From Ovis canadensis (taxonomy: Eukaryota; Chordata; Mammalia; Artiodactyla; Bovidae): a DNA stretch of 64,000 nucleotides. The stretch is taken from positions 46,163,001 to 46,227,000 of the forward strand of contig NC_091262.1 in the NCBI RefSeq assembly GCF_042477335.2, read 5' to 3'. The position numbers and the translations under genes were made by a program. A model generated the notes under the pieces. It searched no databases, was not told where the DNA came from, and was given only the letters and a program-made list of their open reading frames with translations. Shown one piece after another: positions 44,655 to 57,360 of the stretch. Position 1 is the first letter of the stretch. Each line of letters opens with the position of its first letter.

Positions 44655-44985
44655 TTACTTTATTTGGTTTTGGCTCTGCTGGGTCTTCACTGCTGCCCAG
44701 GCTTTTCTCTAGTTGCGGTGCACAGGGGCTACTCGTTGTCGCAGTGTGCGGGCTTCTGTTCGCATGGAGATCTCCCTGCGGACTTCTCTAGTTGCAGAGC
44801 ATGAGCTCCAGGGTGTACCTGCTTCAGTACTAGCAGTTCCCAGGTTCTAGAGCACAAGCTCAGTAGTCATTTTCACGGGCTTAGTTGCTCTGCAGCGTGT
44901 GGGAATTTCCTGGACCAGGGATCAAACCCATGGCTCCTGCACTGGCAGGCAGACTCTTTACTGCTGAGCCACCTAGGAAGCCCTG
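44655..44985 (-). mobile_element. CHR-type cetartiodactyl SINE
   Basis: 'ttttggctctgctgggtcttcactgctgcccaggcttttctctagttgcgg' on the left and the tRNA-like head 'ggatcaaacccatggctcctgcactggcaggcagactcttt' on the right place this full-length SINE on the minus strand. It is inserted just beside a MIR. Confidence 0.82.
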
Positions 44986-45029
44986 TCCTTATTGTTATTA
45001 GGCTCTTACTATGGGATGGATACCACACA

Positions 45030-45253
45030 TGCATGTGTGCTAAGTTGCTTCAGTCATGTCCAACTCTGTGCGACCCTATGGACTGTAGCCCACCAGGCTC
45101 CTTTGTCCATGGGATTCTCCAGGCAGAAGTACTGGAGTGGGTTGCCATTTCCTCTTCCAGGGGATCTTCCCGACCCAGGGATTGAACCCACGTCTCTTGT
45201 GTCTCTTGGATTGGCAGGCAGGTTCTTTACCACTAGCACCACCTGGGACACCA
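45030..45253 (-). mobile_element. Bov-tA SINE
   Basis: 'gtgtgctaagttgcttcagtcatgtccaactctgtgcgacc' on the left and the tRNA-like head on the right. The head contains a small internal repeat ('gtctcttgtgtctcttgg'). Confidence 0.93.
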
Positions 45254-45450
45254 TACTACCTGCTTTACACAGATTGATTCTTCAAATAACTCGCATTATA
45301 GCTACTATTACTATCCTCATTTACAGATGAGAAAACTTAGGTTCAGAGATCTTAATTAACTACCCAGGTACCAGAACTAAAAAATAAAAGATGGGATTTG
45401 AATTTAGGCAGTCTGATTTCAGAGCCTGCAATCATAACCATGACTCCCTC
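45254..45450 (-). repeat. MIR SINE
   Basis: 'ctattactatcctcatttacagatgagaaaacttaggttcagagatc' and 'gggatttgaatttaggcagtctgatttcagagcc' are a clear reversed MIR. Confidence 0.82.
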
Positions 45451-45684
45451 CCAGATAGCAAGTAAATATTAACAGAAAAATTCAGAAGTGCATCCTTTGC
45501 TTAGAGAACTCTGTGTGTGTTTGTATACAAGTATATTCATGGTTATGAGTTTATATTGAACTTTCAATATATTTCTATTTTCTGTTAGTTTGTAAAATTG
45601 TTTCTAGTTCATATCATTTAATTAAAGGTATTATTTCACGGTGTTCTGTTCATGGTTTGACATTTAGACAAATTTAGAATTGAT

Positions 45685-45815
45685 CTTGTCCTTAAGATGA
45701 AGAAACTTAGGCCAGAATGGTTTAGTGATCCCAGAAGACACAGCTAGTTGGTGACATGCCTGAACTCAGAATCAGACTTCCTAACTTCAGTTCAGAGCTC
45801 TTCCTGATGCTTCGG
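45685..45815 (-). repeat. MIR SINE, partial
   Basis: 'agatgaagaaacttaggcc', 'acacagctagttggtgacatgcctgaactcagaatcagacttcc' and 'cagagctcttcctgatgc' follow the reversed MIR. Confidence 0.75.
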
Positions 45816-46540
45816 ATTACCTCCTTGTAGTTTGTATAAGTTGATAAAGCACATAATCCTTTATAAAAGAATCTGAGGTGCTTTGGTTCTTCCTCCCCCA
45901 AAATTTACATGAATTTGTTGTAAAAAACGGAGATTGTGCTTCTTTCCTCATAGCTCACATTGGTACATCTTGATTTTAAGTTATCAATTTTCTCTTTTAA
46001 ATATCCTAATGTTGCTAAACACCAAGAGTCAAATTACATATTTGGAAAGGTTTTGTAATAAGAATAAATGCCTCCAAAGAAAATGCTTCCATGGAAAAAC
46101 ATTGTAATGATGAGCTTTTTCATGTCAGCCAGATTTGGAGTCAAATTTCTGAAGGAAAAGGGATGACAGTAGAATTGGAAATGAATCAAGTGTATCATAC
46201 TTGAGGTATATCTCAAGATACATTAGCAAGAAATAAAATGACTGTTTACTCATAAGCAGCTTGTTACTTTTCCTACCAGTGACATCATAATGTACATTTG
46301 TCAACCTCACATGTATTGTAGTTTTCAGAATTAAATCTTTAAAGGAAATGCCAAGCCATATTAAGTTGGTGGTCATGGTTTATTTTCCCATTATTAAATG
46401 AGACTTTTGTATGGTAATTGCAGTGTATTATCATATAATTTTATCTGAAAGATTAACAGGATATAAATTGAGTTAACTGTATAGTTCTAGCCAAAAATAG
46501 GATTTACTCATTCTGTTGCTGTATAGTAGAGAAGGAGTTG
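45816..46540. other. Unassigned sequence
   Basis: AT-rich; nothing recognised. Confidence 0.35.
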
Positions 46541-46740
46541 GGCTTCCCTGGTGGCTCAGAGGTTAAAGCGTCTGCCTGCAATGTGGGAGACCCGGGTTTG
46601 ATCCCTGGATCAGGAAGATCCCCTGAAGAAGGAAATGGCAACCCGCTCCAGTATTCTTGCCTGGAGAATCTCATGGACAGAGGAGCCTGGTAGGCTACAG
46701 TCCACAGGGTCACAAAGAGTCAGACACGACTGAGCAACTT
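46541..46740 (+). mobile_element. Bov-tA SINE
   Basis: A full-length, forward and well preserved copy, from 'gggcttccctggtggctcagagg' through B-box-like 'gggtttgatccc' to 'gagtcagacacgactgagc'. Confidence 0.95.
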
Positions 46741-47191
46741 CTGAGTAGAAAGTCAGCACTTCTGTTTCTCTCAATATCAGAAGTTGTCAGGTACCTGTCA
46801 GGAAGGTGAACCTAATCTGTACTACAAGGTAATGCACTCATAGGGAAATATATTATTGTTTTGAAGAGAACACGATCCTTTTTCCTGGTCTCCTTCAGTT
46901 TTAAATATTCATTCTTGCATTAAGGTAAACACTGTTTTATAAAATTGAATGCAGAATTTAAATGAATTTTTTAATATAAAATGGAAAGTTTATAAACTGT
47001 GCTTTCATACTCTTCTTGCTTCTCTGCCCTGAAGCACTCATTCTCATTTGAGAGAAAGAATGAATATATCACTAGAAATTATCTCTAAGGCTCCCTTCAG
47101 CAATAAGCTAGTGTATTTGCCAGAGAAGAGAGTGGGAAGAGTCTGGTCAAAGGGAATTTTAGTTCACTGTATAGTGAAGAACTTTTTATAA
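46741..47191. other. Unassigned sequence
   Basis: Nothing recognised. Confidence 0.3.
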
Positions 47192-47671
47192 ATATTACTT
47201 TGTCAACAAAGGTCTGTCTAGTCAAGGGTATGGTTTTTCCAGTGGTCATGTATGGATGTGAGAGTTGGACTGTGAAGAAAGCTGAGCGCTGAAGAATTGA
47301 TGCTTTTGAACTGTGGTGTTGGAGAAGACTCTGAAGAGTCCCTTGGACTGCAAGGAGATCCAACCAGTCCCTCCTAAACGAGATCACTCCTGGGTGTTCA
47401 TTGGAAGGACGATGTTGAAGCTGAAACTCCAATACTTTGGCCACCTGATGGTAAGAACTGGCTAATTTAAAAGACCCTGATTCTGGGAAAGATTAAAGGC
47501 AGGAGGAGAAGGGGACAACAGAAGATGAGATGGTTGGATGGCATCACCGACTTGATGAACATGGGTTTGGGTGAACTCTGGAAGTTGGTGATAGACAGGG
47601 AGGCCTGGCATGCTGTGGCTCATGGGGTCGCAAAGAGTCGGACACAACTAAACCACTGAACTGAACTGAAC
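47192..47671 (+). mobile_element. BovB 3'-end fragment, forward
   Basis: It begins within the ORF 3' part (ttgtcaacaaaggtctgtctagtcaagg) and ends with the TGAAC-type tail. TTTATAAATAT occurs at 47,184-47,194 and 47,685-47,695 and may be an imperfectly placed target duplication. Confidence 0.93.
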
Positions 47672-48205
47672 ATTTACAAATATATTTATAAATATACCTT
47701 CTTTTTATAAAGTATATTCATAAAAAGAAAATATATTGCATGTGAAATTGAAATTTAAGTTGAAAAGGTCTGATTTTTCATGGTACTTTCTTTTAAACAA
47801 CACAACCATATTATTGAATATTGGGGAGTGAAAACAAAGATTGAAAAGTAATTACTCATAATTTCACCATCCTAATATTATTACTTTGAGCACTGAGTAT
47901 GTTTCCTTCCAATCTCTTTTCTTATGTATCTGTTCTTTTGACATCACTATAACCTGTGTAATATACTTTCTCATAAATATTTCATAATTAGCATATATCA
48001 TAATTAGCCAAAATAGCTTTTAAATTTTATTATTTGCAGATAACATAATATTTGATCCACACAATATATTTTTGAGTTAAATAGGAAAGGTATTATTAGC
48101 ACCATTTTACATATGAGAGTACTGCAAGCAGAAATGCCTCTACTTGGTCCTATAGTGGATTTCTGTTCTCTGCAGAAGTATTTGCTAACACAGATGGGTG
48201 AATGA
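47672..48205. other. AT-rich sequence with a MIR-like scrap
   Basis: 'aggaaaggtattattagcaccattttacatatgag' at about 48,083-48,118 looks like a reversed MIR core. The rest is unassigned. Confidence 0.4.
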
Positions 48206-49368
48206 AGTTCAGTTTAGTTCAGTTCAGTCGCTCAGTCATGTCCAGCTCTTTGCGACCCGATGGACTGCAGCACACCAGGCCTCCCTGTCCCTCACCAACT
48301 CCTGGAGTTTACTCAAACTCATGTCCATTGAGTCAGTGATGCCATCCAACCGTCTCATCCTCTGTCGTCCCCTTCACCTCCCTCATTCAATCTTTCCCAG
48401 CATCAAGGTCTTTTCAGATGAATTAGTTCTTCGCATTAGGTGGCCAAAGTATTGGAGTTTCAGCTTCAGCATCAGTCCTTCCAATGAACGTTCAGGACTG
48501 ATCTCCTTTAGAATGGACTGGCTGGATCTCCTTGCAGTCCAAGGGACTCTCAAGAGTCCTCTCCAACACCACAGTTCAAAAGCATCAATCCTTCTGCACT
48601 CAGCTTTCTTTACAGTCCAACCCTCACATCCATACATGACTACTGGAAAAACCATAGCCTTGACTAAACGGACCTTTGTTGGCAAAGTAACGTCTCTGCT
48701 TTTGAATATGCTTTCTAGGTTGGTCATAACTTTCCTTCCAAGGAGTAAGCGTCTTTTAATTTCATGGCTGCAGTCACCATCTGCATCTGCAGTGATTTTG
48801 GAGCCCAGAAAAATAAAGTCAGCCACTGTTTCCATTGTTTCCCCATCTATTTGCCATGAAGTGATGGGACCAGATGCCATGATCTTCGTTTTCTGAATGG
48901 TGAGCTTTAAGCCAACTTTTTCACTTTCCTCTTTCACTTTCATCAAGAGGCTCTTTAGTTCTTCTTCACTTTCTGCCATATCTGCATATCTGAGGTTATT
49001 GGTATTTCTCCTGGCAATCTTGACTCTAGCTTGTGCTTCCTCCAGCCCAGCATTTCTCATGATGATCTCTGCATAGAAGTTAAATAAGAGGGTGACAATA
49101 TACAGCCTTGACGTGCTCCTTTTTCTATTTGGAACCAATCTGTTGTTCCATGTCCAGTTCTAACTGTTGCTTCCTGACCTACATAAAGATTTCTCAAGAG
49201 GTAGGTCAGGTGGTCTGGTATTCCCATCTCTTTCAGAATTTTCCACAGTTTATTGTGATCCACACAGTCAAAGGCTTTGGCATAGTCAGTAAAACAGAAA
49301 TAGATGTTTTTGTGAAACTCTCTTGCTTTTTCGATGGTCCAACGGATGTTGGCAATTTGATCTCTGGT
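48206..49368 (-). mobile_element. BovB LINE, 5'-truncated, long RT ORF, deleted catalytic loop
   Basis: Minus-strand copy with the reversed tail on the left, truncated at about 49,368. It holds a 251-codon open frame (48,383-49,138) covering the second half of the RT domain and the C-terminus. An overlapping piece at 49,057-49,458 with earlier RT motifs (CFTDYAKAFDCVDHNKLWK) lies in another frame, so one frameshift divides the domain. The catalytic motif reads YAD-MAESEEE: a 12-nucleotide in-frame deletion (at 48,979/48,980) has removed the second Asp and the TTL that normally follow. A separate 6-base gain gives a DADGD repeat near 48,780. Confidence 0.95.
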
Positions 49369-52157
49369 TAACGTAGAAAGAAGAGCAAAACAAATTCTTA
49401 TTCCCTGGACACAATCCTGCCTTACTGGACTAAGCGAGCCTTGAAAAGCAATAGGCAACTCTGGAAATACAAATTTTGTCAGATTTTAGTAAATACACAC
49501 TCAGACACTAAGAATCTGGGGGTGATTTGATTAGTCTGGTTACCCCTTAGAGTTACACCACTGCTAATAGGTTTTTGTTTTGTTTTTTTTTTAACTTGTT
49601 TTTGTTTCACCTGGAAACAAGGGTAACAAAATCAGTAGCTTGTAAATGGGAAAGATAACATCTAAGCACTTGATTGGTAGCCTGAGAGCCTGGAGGCTCA
49701 GTGTATGAAGGGCGTAAACCTTTTCATACTGGGTAGAGTATTTAAAGGAAAAATGTTCCTGGGAAACTGCTCTTCTAGAGCTTTAAATGTGTCGTTTGAA
49801 TTCTGTGACTATTTGATTTACTTTCTGAAATCTTGAGCATTGTCAACTTTAGGATTCAGAAGCAAAACGTAGCACAATATTTCAGAGTTTTAAGTTTTCT
49901 CTTTCATTTAAACTGTTCTGTTAAACTGCAATTATGCCTTTTTGTTTTCTAAGGAAAACTGTGAATTTTAAAAGGAAAATATAGCAAAATCTGAGTTTTA
50001 TTCTTCTTTCAGTTAATTTGTCCTGTTAAACTGCAACTGTGCCTATTTGTTTTGTGAGGAAAACTGAATTTTATTTTATTGTTCAAAGTGGTGAAGACCA
50101 TTAACTGCTTTGACTCATGGCAGCTCCTGGGGTTTTTTTGTTATTTTTGTCTTCACTTTTTGACTAAAGAAAACTTCCCTACTACCTAAAGCTTCTGTTT
50201 TTCCTTTTAGGAATTCTTCCTAGAAAGAGAATTTAATTTGTATTGGATTAAACCGATTAAAATGAAGTTGGTTCAAATGAACACTTTGATGGGATCTATT
50301 TCCTCTTATTATACTATAGTTTTTATAAGTGATCTCTGACTTTCCTTTCATCTTTTACTTTTAGTATTCATCAGCTTTAAAAGAGTAAAAGGTTTTGAAT
50401 TATTGATTGTAACAGAAAGGAGCATTCTTTCCATCTCTTCTCTGCAGCATTGTTTCACAGCTGCAAATTAGAGCTGAAGAAGCAGTGGAAAACATAACAA
50501 AATAAATAAGCAATGTTCTTTGGACCCATAAGAACCCTTGCCCTAGAACTGTTAACTGCTGAGTTTTTGTTTGGGTCAGTAGGTACTGAAGACTTTTGTT
50601 GCTTCTGCTTTCTCATATATAGCTTTCCTCAGATGGCAGGCTGGAATAATTTTGTTTTAGAGCTAGAAAGGAATACTGTCTGTCTCCTTAATATGAGTCT
50701 GGATTCCAAACATGAAAGTACCCCAAGCTGAGTGTTCCTTCTCAGGTTTTACTCAATTAGTAGTTTCTGTTTCCTTCAGATCTCAATTTTCGGTGAGTTC
50801 ATTACGATTATTAGTGGTTGCCTTAGCTGGTCACCCCATCTATTCAATTCATCTATATTTCTCCCCTGTTTTGTCATATATTTAAATAAATAAATAACTA
50901 TACACACATCAGCTACTACAGCCTTTGCATTTTTTTTCCTTACCATTTGCCCTTCTATGCCTCACTAGATTACAAACTGTGAAAGGATAAGAATTTCTTC
51001 TTGATCTTATTGACCTCTGTGTCTTTGGCACATAACACAGTGAGATGTAATAAACTGTGAAAAGCATTGCTTTTCAGCTTTTTTAAAACTCATTTCCCTC
51101 TTGATAAACATAAAATTCCTCTAATCTGATACACCCTCCATGAGGGTATCACCAAGAAGTGAGTGAAAATATATACATCATATGGCTTCCTAGATGGAAG
51201 ACTGTCCTGTCATTGCCCTCCTCTATCTACGTCCCTCTCACCCCTCCTTTACCTCATATACACCTTGTACTTTCCATAGTACCCCACTGTCCCAGGATAT
51301 TGTTTGGGAAAGTACACTAAGGAAGTAGTGCCAAGTTTTATTGGGTTACTTTAACTCTTAGTTCCAGCACTGGTCCAGAAGTTTCTTACTTGGGCAGTTA
51401 TCTCTTTGTTTACTAATAATAAAAGCAGTGCTTTAATACACTGTATAGGAAGGGCAACTTGGGACCATTAGGCACCAGGAAAAAGAAGCCAAATACGTGG
51501 ACTATGACCTCGAAAGTCAACACCCTCCTTGTAAAATAACAGATTTGCTTTGGCAGAGGAAAATGTTTTTTTATTGTCTCCATATTATCAATGTGGAGAT
51601 TGTGATAATCAATTTAACCTGTGATACAAACACTATGTCTAGATGTTTCAGGTTGTTTTCTTTTGACACCATATTTTGTGTACTAATGGTAATACATCTC
51701 CAGCAAGATTTCATTGAGGGGGAAAAAAAATACATATACAGGGATCATACTGTCTAGAAAGACTGTCTAGAAAGAAATCTAAACCATGCTCGGTTTCTTT
51801 TGTTGATCTAGTGCTTATATTTTTTAGAAAATATCTGACTCAAAAGTCTGCAAAACTTTTGCTTCAAAAAATCATCAACAGCAGTAGAAAATTTATGTTT
51901 GTTTCTAACCCTGGCCTCTTCTTTCCACTTATCATGTTGTCTGAGAACACTGTCTCTAGACCAGAGAGAACAACAGACTGGAAAATTCTGTAAAGCATAG
52001 CTACACACCATTTGACACCAGGCAAAATCTTAGTTACACAGTCAAGATGCTCAACAAATGTTTGCTGTTGAAATATGAATTCTATAAGCACTTACCTTAA
52101 AAGGAGTCTGGATTACTTCCTTTATGGCCCCCACCAAATTAATATATATTGTTAGTA
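49369..52157. other. Intronic sequence, mostly unassigned
   Basis: It contains a roughly 105-bp diverged tandem duplication (49,869-50,075) and an L2-end-like scrap near 50,960-51,060. No host exon was recognised. Confidence 0.4.
49869..50075. repeat. Diverged tandem duplication, unit about 105 bp
   Basis: CTGTTAAACTGCA occurs at 49,918 and again at 50,023. Around it both copies show 'gagtttta', 'ttctcttt/tcttcttt', 'tgttttct/tgttttgt' and 'aggaaaactg' in the same order. Confidence 0.75.
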
Positions 52158-52356
52158 TGTGTGTGTGCTCAGTCATGTCTGATTCTTTGTGACCCCATGA
52201 ACTGTAGCCCACCAGGCTGCCCTGTCCATGGGATTCTCCAGGCAAGAATACTGGAGTGGGTTGCCAATTCCTCCTCCAGGGGATCTTCCTGACCCAGGGA
52301 TCTCCTGTATCTCCTACATGGCAGGTAGATCTTTATGACTGAGCCATGGGAAAAGC
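52158..52356 (-). mobile_element. Bov-tA SINE
   Basis: Reversed copy from 'gtgtgtgctcagtcatgtctgattctttg' to the tRNA-like head, whose B-box side is partly deleted (gggatctcctgtatctcc). Confidence 0.92.
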
Positions 52357-52464
52357 CACCCTTTATCTCTAAGTAGGTTATAAAACTACAGCTGAAATAA
52401 ATGCAGGGCACAGTAGATAGATTCTATTTCTTATTCTGAACTGAGAAATCTGCTCTATCTTCAA

Positions 52465-53225
52465 TATATATCAAGAATCTGACCACTTCTCATCACCTCC
52501 ACTATCATCACTGTGATCCAATCCACCATTTTTTAGATGGATTATTGCAATAGATTCCTAAGTGATCACCTTACTTCTGTCCTTGATCCTCTTCAACTTT
52601 CATTCTGTTCTCAAAACTGCAGCCATGGTAATCTTATAAAAATGGTCAATTCCATCCCTTATCTACTCAGAACTGTTTAGTGTCTTCACCATCTCTGAGT
52701 AAATGCCTGTCTTTACTATGAGTTACAAAGCTGTATATGGTCTGATCCCCTATAGCAGTCAGCCTCATCTACAGTTTTTGCCCGTAGTTCAGTCCAGCCA
52801 GATTTGCTGCCTCCTTCAGTCATCCCAAGGGTACACCTTTGCTTGTGTTCCTCCTGCCTGGACCATTCTGTCCTCTCACATACATAGCTCTCTCCTTCCT
52901 CTTCTTTAGGTCTTTCCCCTGAGATTACCTCAATGAAGACTTTTCCTGGCCTCTATTTAAAATTCCAGAGTTCTCTTCCCTTGAACTCTTCCTGGCCTCT
53001 TTCTTTGCTGTCCTTTTTTACTTTGTACTTATCACTATGTAACATTTTTCATTTTACTTTATCTTGGTTTTTGTCTGTGTTCCACTATACTAAGCTCTGT
53101 AAGGGTGGGAATTTTTGCCTGTTTTGCCTACTGCTGTATCCCCAGCACATATAAAGTGCCTAGAATGTTAGATACAAAAAAAAAAAAAAAAAAATTGTTC
53201 AATGAATGAATACTTGTTGAGTGAA
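52465..53225 (+). repeat. L2 LINE, long 3' fragment
   Basis: 'caagaatctgaccacttctcatcacctcc', 'gattattgcaatagattcctaagtgatc', 'gggtgggaatttttgcctgttttgcctactgctgtatccccagcacat' and 'caatgaatgaatacttgttgag' follow the consensus to its end. A 19-A run (53,176-53,194) has expanded inside the tail. Confidence 0.85.
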
Positions 53226-53819
53226 TGGTTTCTCTATTATTTAGTTCCTAGAGTAGCCTACTACCTTTTTTAAGAAATTAATGATAGTCATAGTTATAAG
53301 AGCCTGGACTCAAGATTCTAGGAATAGAGAGCCACATTTTCTTCCCACTCCATCCAGTACCCAGCCAAACACACGCCTGTATGTACTTATTAGTTATTTA
53401 ACAACCCTGAGCCTCAAACTCTAATTATATCCCCCAACCTACCCACCCCCCAAAAGTAAGTATTTAATTACTCCCAAATTACCTGACCTTATCTTTTGCC
53501 CCCTCATCTCCCACATCAAAACCTACAGTGAGCGAGTTCTTAACTGAATTTCACTTAACTGAACCCCAGTTAACTGCCTGGTGGGATTAGCCAGTGTTCT
53601 TATTCCCTCTGTAAAACATATTGATTAATGCCCACAGCCTGCTGAGTGTTCTTAGCTAAATGTTCACAGCTGGCAGATGGTTTCGTAGTAAGCCTTCATT
53701 CTTTCACTTGCCCCAGATAAACTAACTGTGTGCATATAGAAATCAGTTGTGTTTATTCCTCAGCCTCAAGGCTATCTTACAATAAACTGTGTAATTAAAT
53801 TCATTTTTAAATTAATGAA
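53226..53819. other. Unassigned sequence
   Basis: Nothing recognised. Confidence 0.3.
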
Positions 53820-55700
53820 CGTTATCTTTTAGAGCAGTTTTAGGTTCACAGCAAAATTAAGCAGAAAGTACAGAGTTCCCATATACTCCATGTCCCCATA
53901 TGTGTACAACTTTGCCCACTCTCAACATCCCCTACCAGAGTAGTACCTGTGTTACATTCAGTAACAGCCAGTTCCAGTCAGTTACAGTTAATAACAGCCT
54001 GCATTGACACATAATCATTACCCAACTCCATAGTTTAGGTTTCACTCATGATGTTGTACCTTCTATGGGATTTGACAAAGGTATGACACACATCTATCAT
54101 TCTAACATGTAGAATAGTTTCACAGCCCTAAAACTCCTCTGTGTTCTGCTTTTTCACTCCTGCCTCCCTCCAACCCCTCCCAACCACTCATCCTTTTTAC
54201 TGTCTTCCTAGTTTTACCTTATCCAGAATGTAGTGTGATTGGAATGATACACTATGTAGCCTTTTCATATTGACTTCTTTAACTTTGTATTATGCATTTA
54301 AGTTTTCTCCATGTCCTTTCTTGCCTTAGTGGTAACATTTCCTTTTGGCACTGAATAATATTCCATTATCTAGGTGTACCACAGTTTATCAACCTACCTA
54401 CTGAAGGATATCTTGGTGGTGTCCAAATTTTGACATTATGAATAAAGCTGCTATAAACACCCACATGCAAGTTTTTTTGTATGGAATAAGTTTTTAACTC
54501 CTTTAGGTCAATACCAAGGAACACATTGGCCAGTAAGAGTATGAGTAGTTTTGTAAGAAACTACCAAATGGTTTTCCAAAGTGGCTGTACCATTTTGCAT
54601 TCATTTCCACCAGCAATGAATTAGAGCTCCTGTTGTTCCATATCCTGGCCAGTATCTGGTGTTTGACAGTGTTTTGGATTTTAACTGTTCTATAGATGTG
54701 TAGTGGTATCTCATTTTCATTTTCAATTCCCTACTGACATACGATATTAAATATCTTTTCATATGCTACTTGCCATCTGTACATAGGCACTGGTGAGGAG
54801 TCTGTTCAGATCTTTTGTTTATATTTTACTTGAGTGCTCCTTTCCTTATTGTTGAGTTTTAAGAGTTTTTTGTATATTTTGGATAAATTTCTTTATCAGA
54901 TGTTATCTTCTGCAAATAGATAAACTTCCTAAAGTCTATGGCTTGTCTTCTCATTCTTTTGACATTGTCTTTCACGGAGCAAAGGTTTTTCATTTTATAG
55001 TTTTGCATTTTGATTCATTTAAAGTTAATACTTGCAAAAGGTATAAGGTCTGTGTCAAGTTTTGTTGTTGTTGTTTTGTGGGGGGAGGTTTGTACATGGA
55101 TGTCCCTTGTTCCAGCACCATTTATTGAAAATACTATCTTTATTTCATTGTTTTGCCTTTGCTCTTTTGTCAAAGATCAGTTGACTATATACATTTATTT
55201 CTAAGATTTCTATTCTGTTTCAGTAATTTGTCTTGTCTTTCACCAGTACACACTGTCTTGATTATTGTAGCTTAATAGGAAGTCTTGAAGTTGAGTGGTC
55301 AGTCCTTCAACTTTGTTGTTCTACTTCAATATTGACTTGGCTATTCTGAGTCTTTTGCCTCTCCATATAAACTTTAGAATCATTTTATTTTTATTCACAA
55401 AATTACTTGCTGGGATTTGTATTGGGATTGACTAATCTGTAGCTCAAGCTGGGAAGAACTGACATCTTTACCATTTTGAGTCTTCCTATCATGAACATGG
55501 ATTTTTCCATTTATTTAGTCCTCCTTTGATATCTTTCATCTGAGTTTTATAGTTTTCCATATAGAGGTCTTGTAAAATATTTTGTAAGATTTATGCATAA
55601 GTACTTCATTTGGGAGGATGCTAATATAAATTGTAGTGTGTTTTTAATTTCAAGTTTCAACTTATACATTGCTAGTATATAGAAAAGCAATTAAATTTAA
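53820..55700 (-). repeat. L1 LINE, 3' part, reversed
   Basis: 'gagcagttttaggttcacagcaaaatt' is the reversed 3'-UTR. 'gaatgatacactatgtagcc', 'ggaatattgg...gtgtccaaattttgacattatgaataaagctgctataaac', 'tccagcaccatttattgaaaatact' and 'tcttgattattgtagcttaatagg' are the reversed ORF2 end. The 5' end is truncated near 55,700. Confidence 0.85.
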
Positions 55701-55704
55701 TATA

Positions 55705-55757
55705 CAATTGAACCTTGAACAACATGGGTCTTAGTGATGCTGATCCTCTGTGTAGGA
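55705..55757. repeat. Possible DNA-transposon end fragment
   Basis: 'ttgaaccttgaacaacatgggtcttagtgatgctgatcctctgtg' resembles the terminus of a MER44/Tigger-type element. It is short, so this is tentative. Confidence 0.35.
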
Positions 55758-57161
55758 GGAGACTAAACAACATGCTACTAAAAAAACAATTAGTCAATGA
55801 AGAAATCAAAGAAGAAATTCAAAAATACCTTGAGACAAATGAAAATAGAAATACAACTTTCCAAAATCTATGGGACTCAGCAAAAGCATTTCTAAGAGAG
55901 ATGTTTATAGCAATTCAAGGCCTACCTCAAGAAATAAGAAAAATCTCAAACAAACAACCTAACTCTCCATCTAGAAGAATTAGAAACTGAAGAACAAAAC
56001 CCAAAGTGAGCAGAAGGAAGGAAATAAGAAAAATCACAGTAAAAATACCAGGAAAAGAAGAGAGAAAAGATCAGTGAAACTATGATCTGGCTTTTTGAAA
56101 AGATACAATTGATAAACCTTTAGCCAGACTCATTAAGGAAGGAAAAGAGGGGCCCCAAATCAGCAAAATTAGAACTGAAAAAGGAAAAATTACAACTGAT
56201 ATTATAGAAATACAAACTGCCATAGGAGAATACTGCAAACAATACAATGAATACAGTGACAAACTGGACAACCTCGAAGAAATAGCTAGATTCTAAGACT
56301 GAATCAGGAAGAAGTAGAAAATCTGAACAGACTGATTTCTGGTACTGAAATTGAATCAATAATTGAAAACTCAACAAATAAAAGTCCAAGACCAGATGGC
56401 ATCACAGGGGAATTCTATAAAACATCTAAAGAAGAGTTAATGTCTGTCCATCTCAAACTGTTCCAGAAAATTAAAAAGGAGGGAATACTCTCAAACTCAT
56501 TCTACAAGGCCAGCATTGCCCTGATACCCAAGCCAGACAGAGATATTGCAAAAAAGAAAGTTACAGGCCAATATTCCTGATGAACATGGATGGTAAAATC
56601 CTCAACAAAAATATTAGCAAACTGAGTTTAACAGTATGTAGAAATGACCATACATCATGATCAAGTGAGATTTATTCTAAGAATGTAGAGATGGTTCAGT
56701 TTACAAACCAATCAGTATGTTTCCCCATATTAACAAAATGAAGGATGAAGATCACATGATCATCTCAAAATCTCATTTAAAATTCATGATAAGAACTCTA
56801 AACAAAGTGGGTATGGAGGGAACATACCTCAACATAATAAAAGCCGTTTATGACAAACCCACAGCTAGTATCATATTCAGTGGTGAAATGTTGAAAGCTT
56901 TTCCTCTAAGATCAGGAACAGACAAGGAGGCCCACTCTGGCCATTTCTAATTAACTTATATTGGAAGCCCTAGCCACAGCAATCAGACAAGAAAAAGAAA
57001 AGACATCCAAACTGTAAAAGAAGAAGTAAAACTGTCCGATGACATGATACGATATATAGAAAACCCTAACAACCCCACCAAAAAAAAACACATTAGAACT
57101 AATAAGTGAATTCAGTTAAGTGCAGGATACAGTATTAATATACCAAAATCTATTGTGTTTC

Positions 57162-57360
57162 TCTCCACTGGTGGTTCAGACAGTAAAGAAGCTGCCTGCA
57201 ATGTGGGAGACCCAGGTTCGATCCCTGGATCAGGAAGATCCTGTGGCTAAATGAATGGCAACCCATTCCAGTATTCTTACCTGGAGAATTCTATGGACAG
57301 AGGAGCCTGCCAGGCTATAGCCCATGGGGTTGCAAAGAGTCAGACATGACTGAGCAATTA
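57162..57360 (+). mobile_element. Bov-tA SINE inserted in L1, forward
   Basis: 'ctccactggtggttcagacag' to 'gagtcagacatgactgagc', with B-box-like 'ggttcgatccc'. L1 sequence resumes as 'cagaaagagaa'. Confidence 0.93.

Noticed and set aside
48198..48896. 232-codon forward frame, the longest on the plus strand
   Set aside because: It is the antisense shadow of a BovB element. The real coding remnant is on the minus strand.
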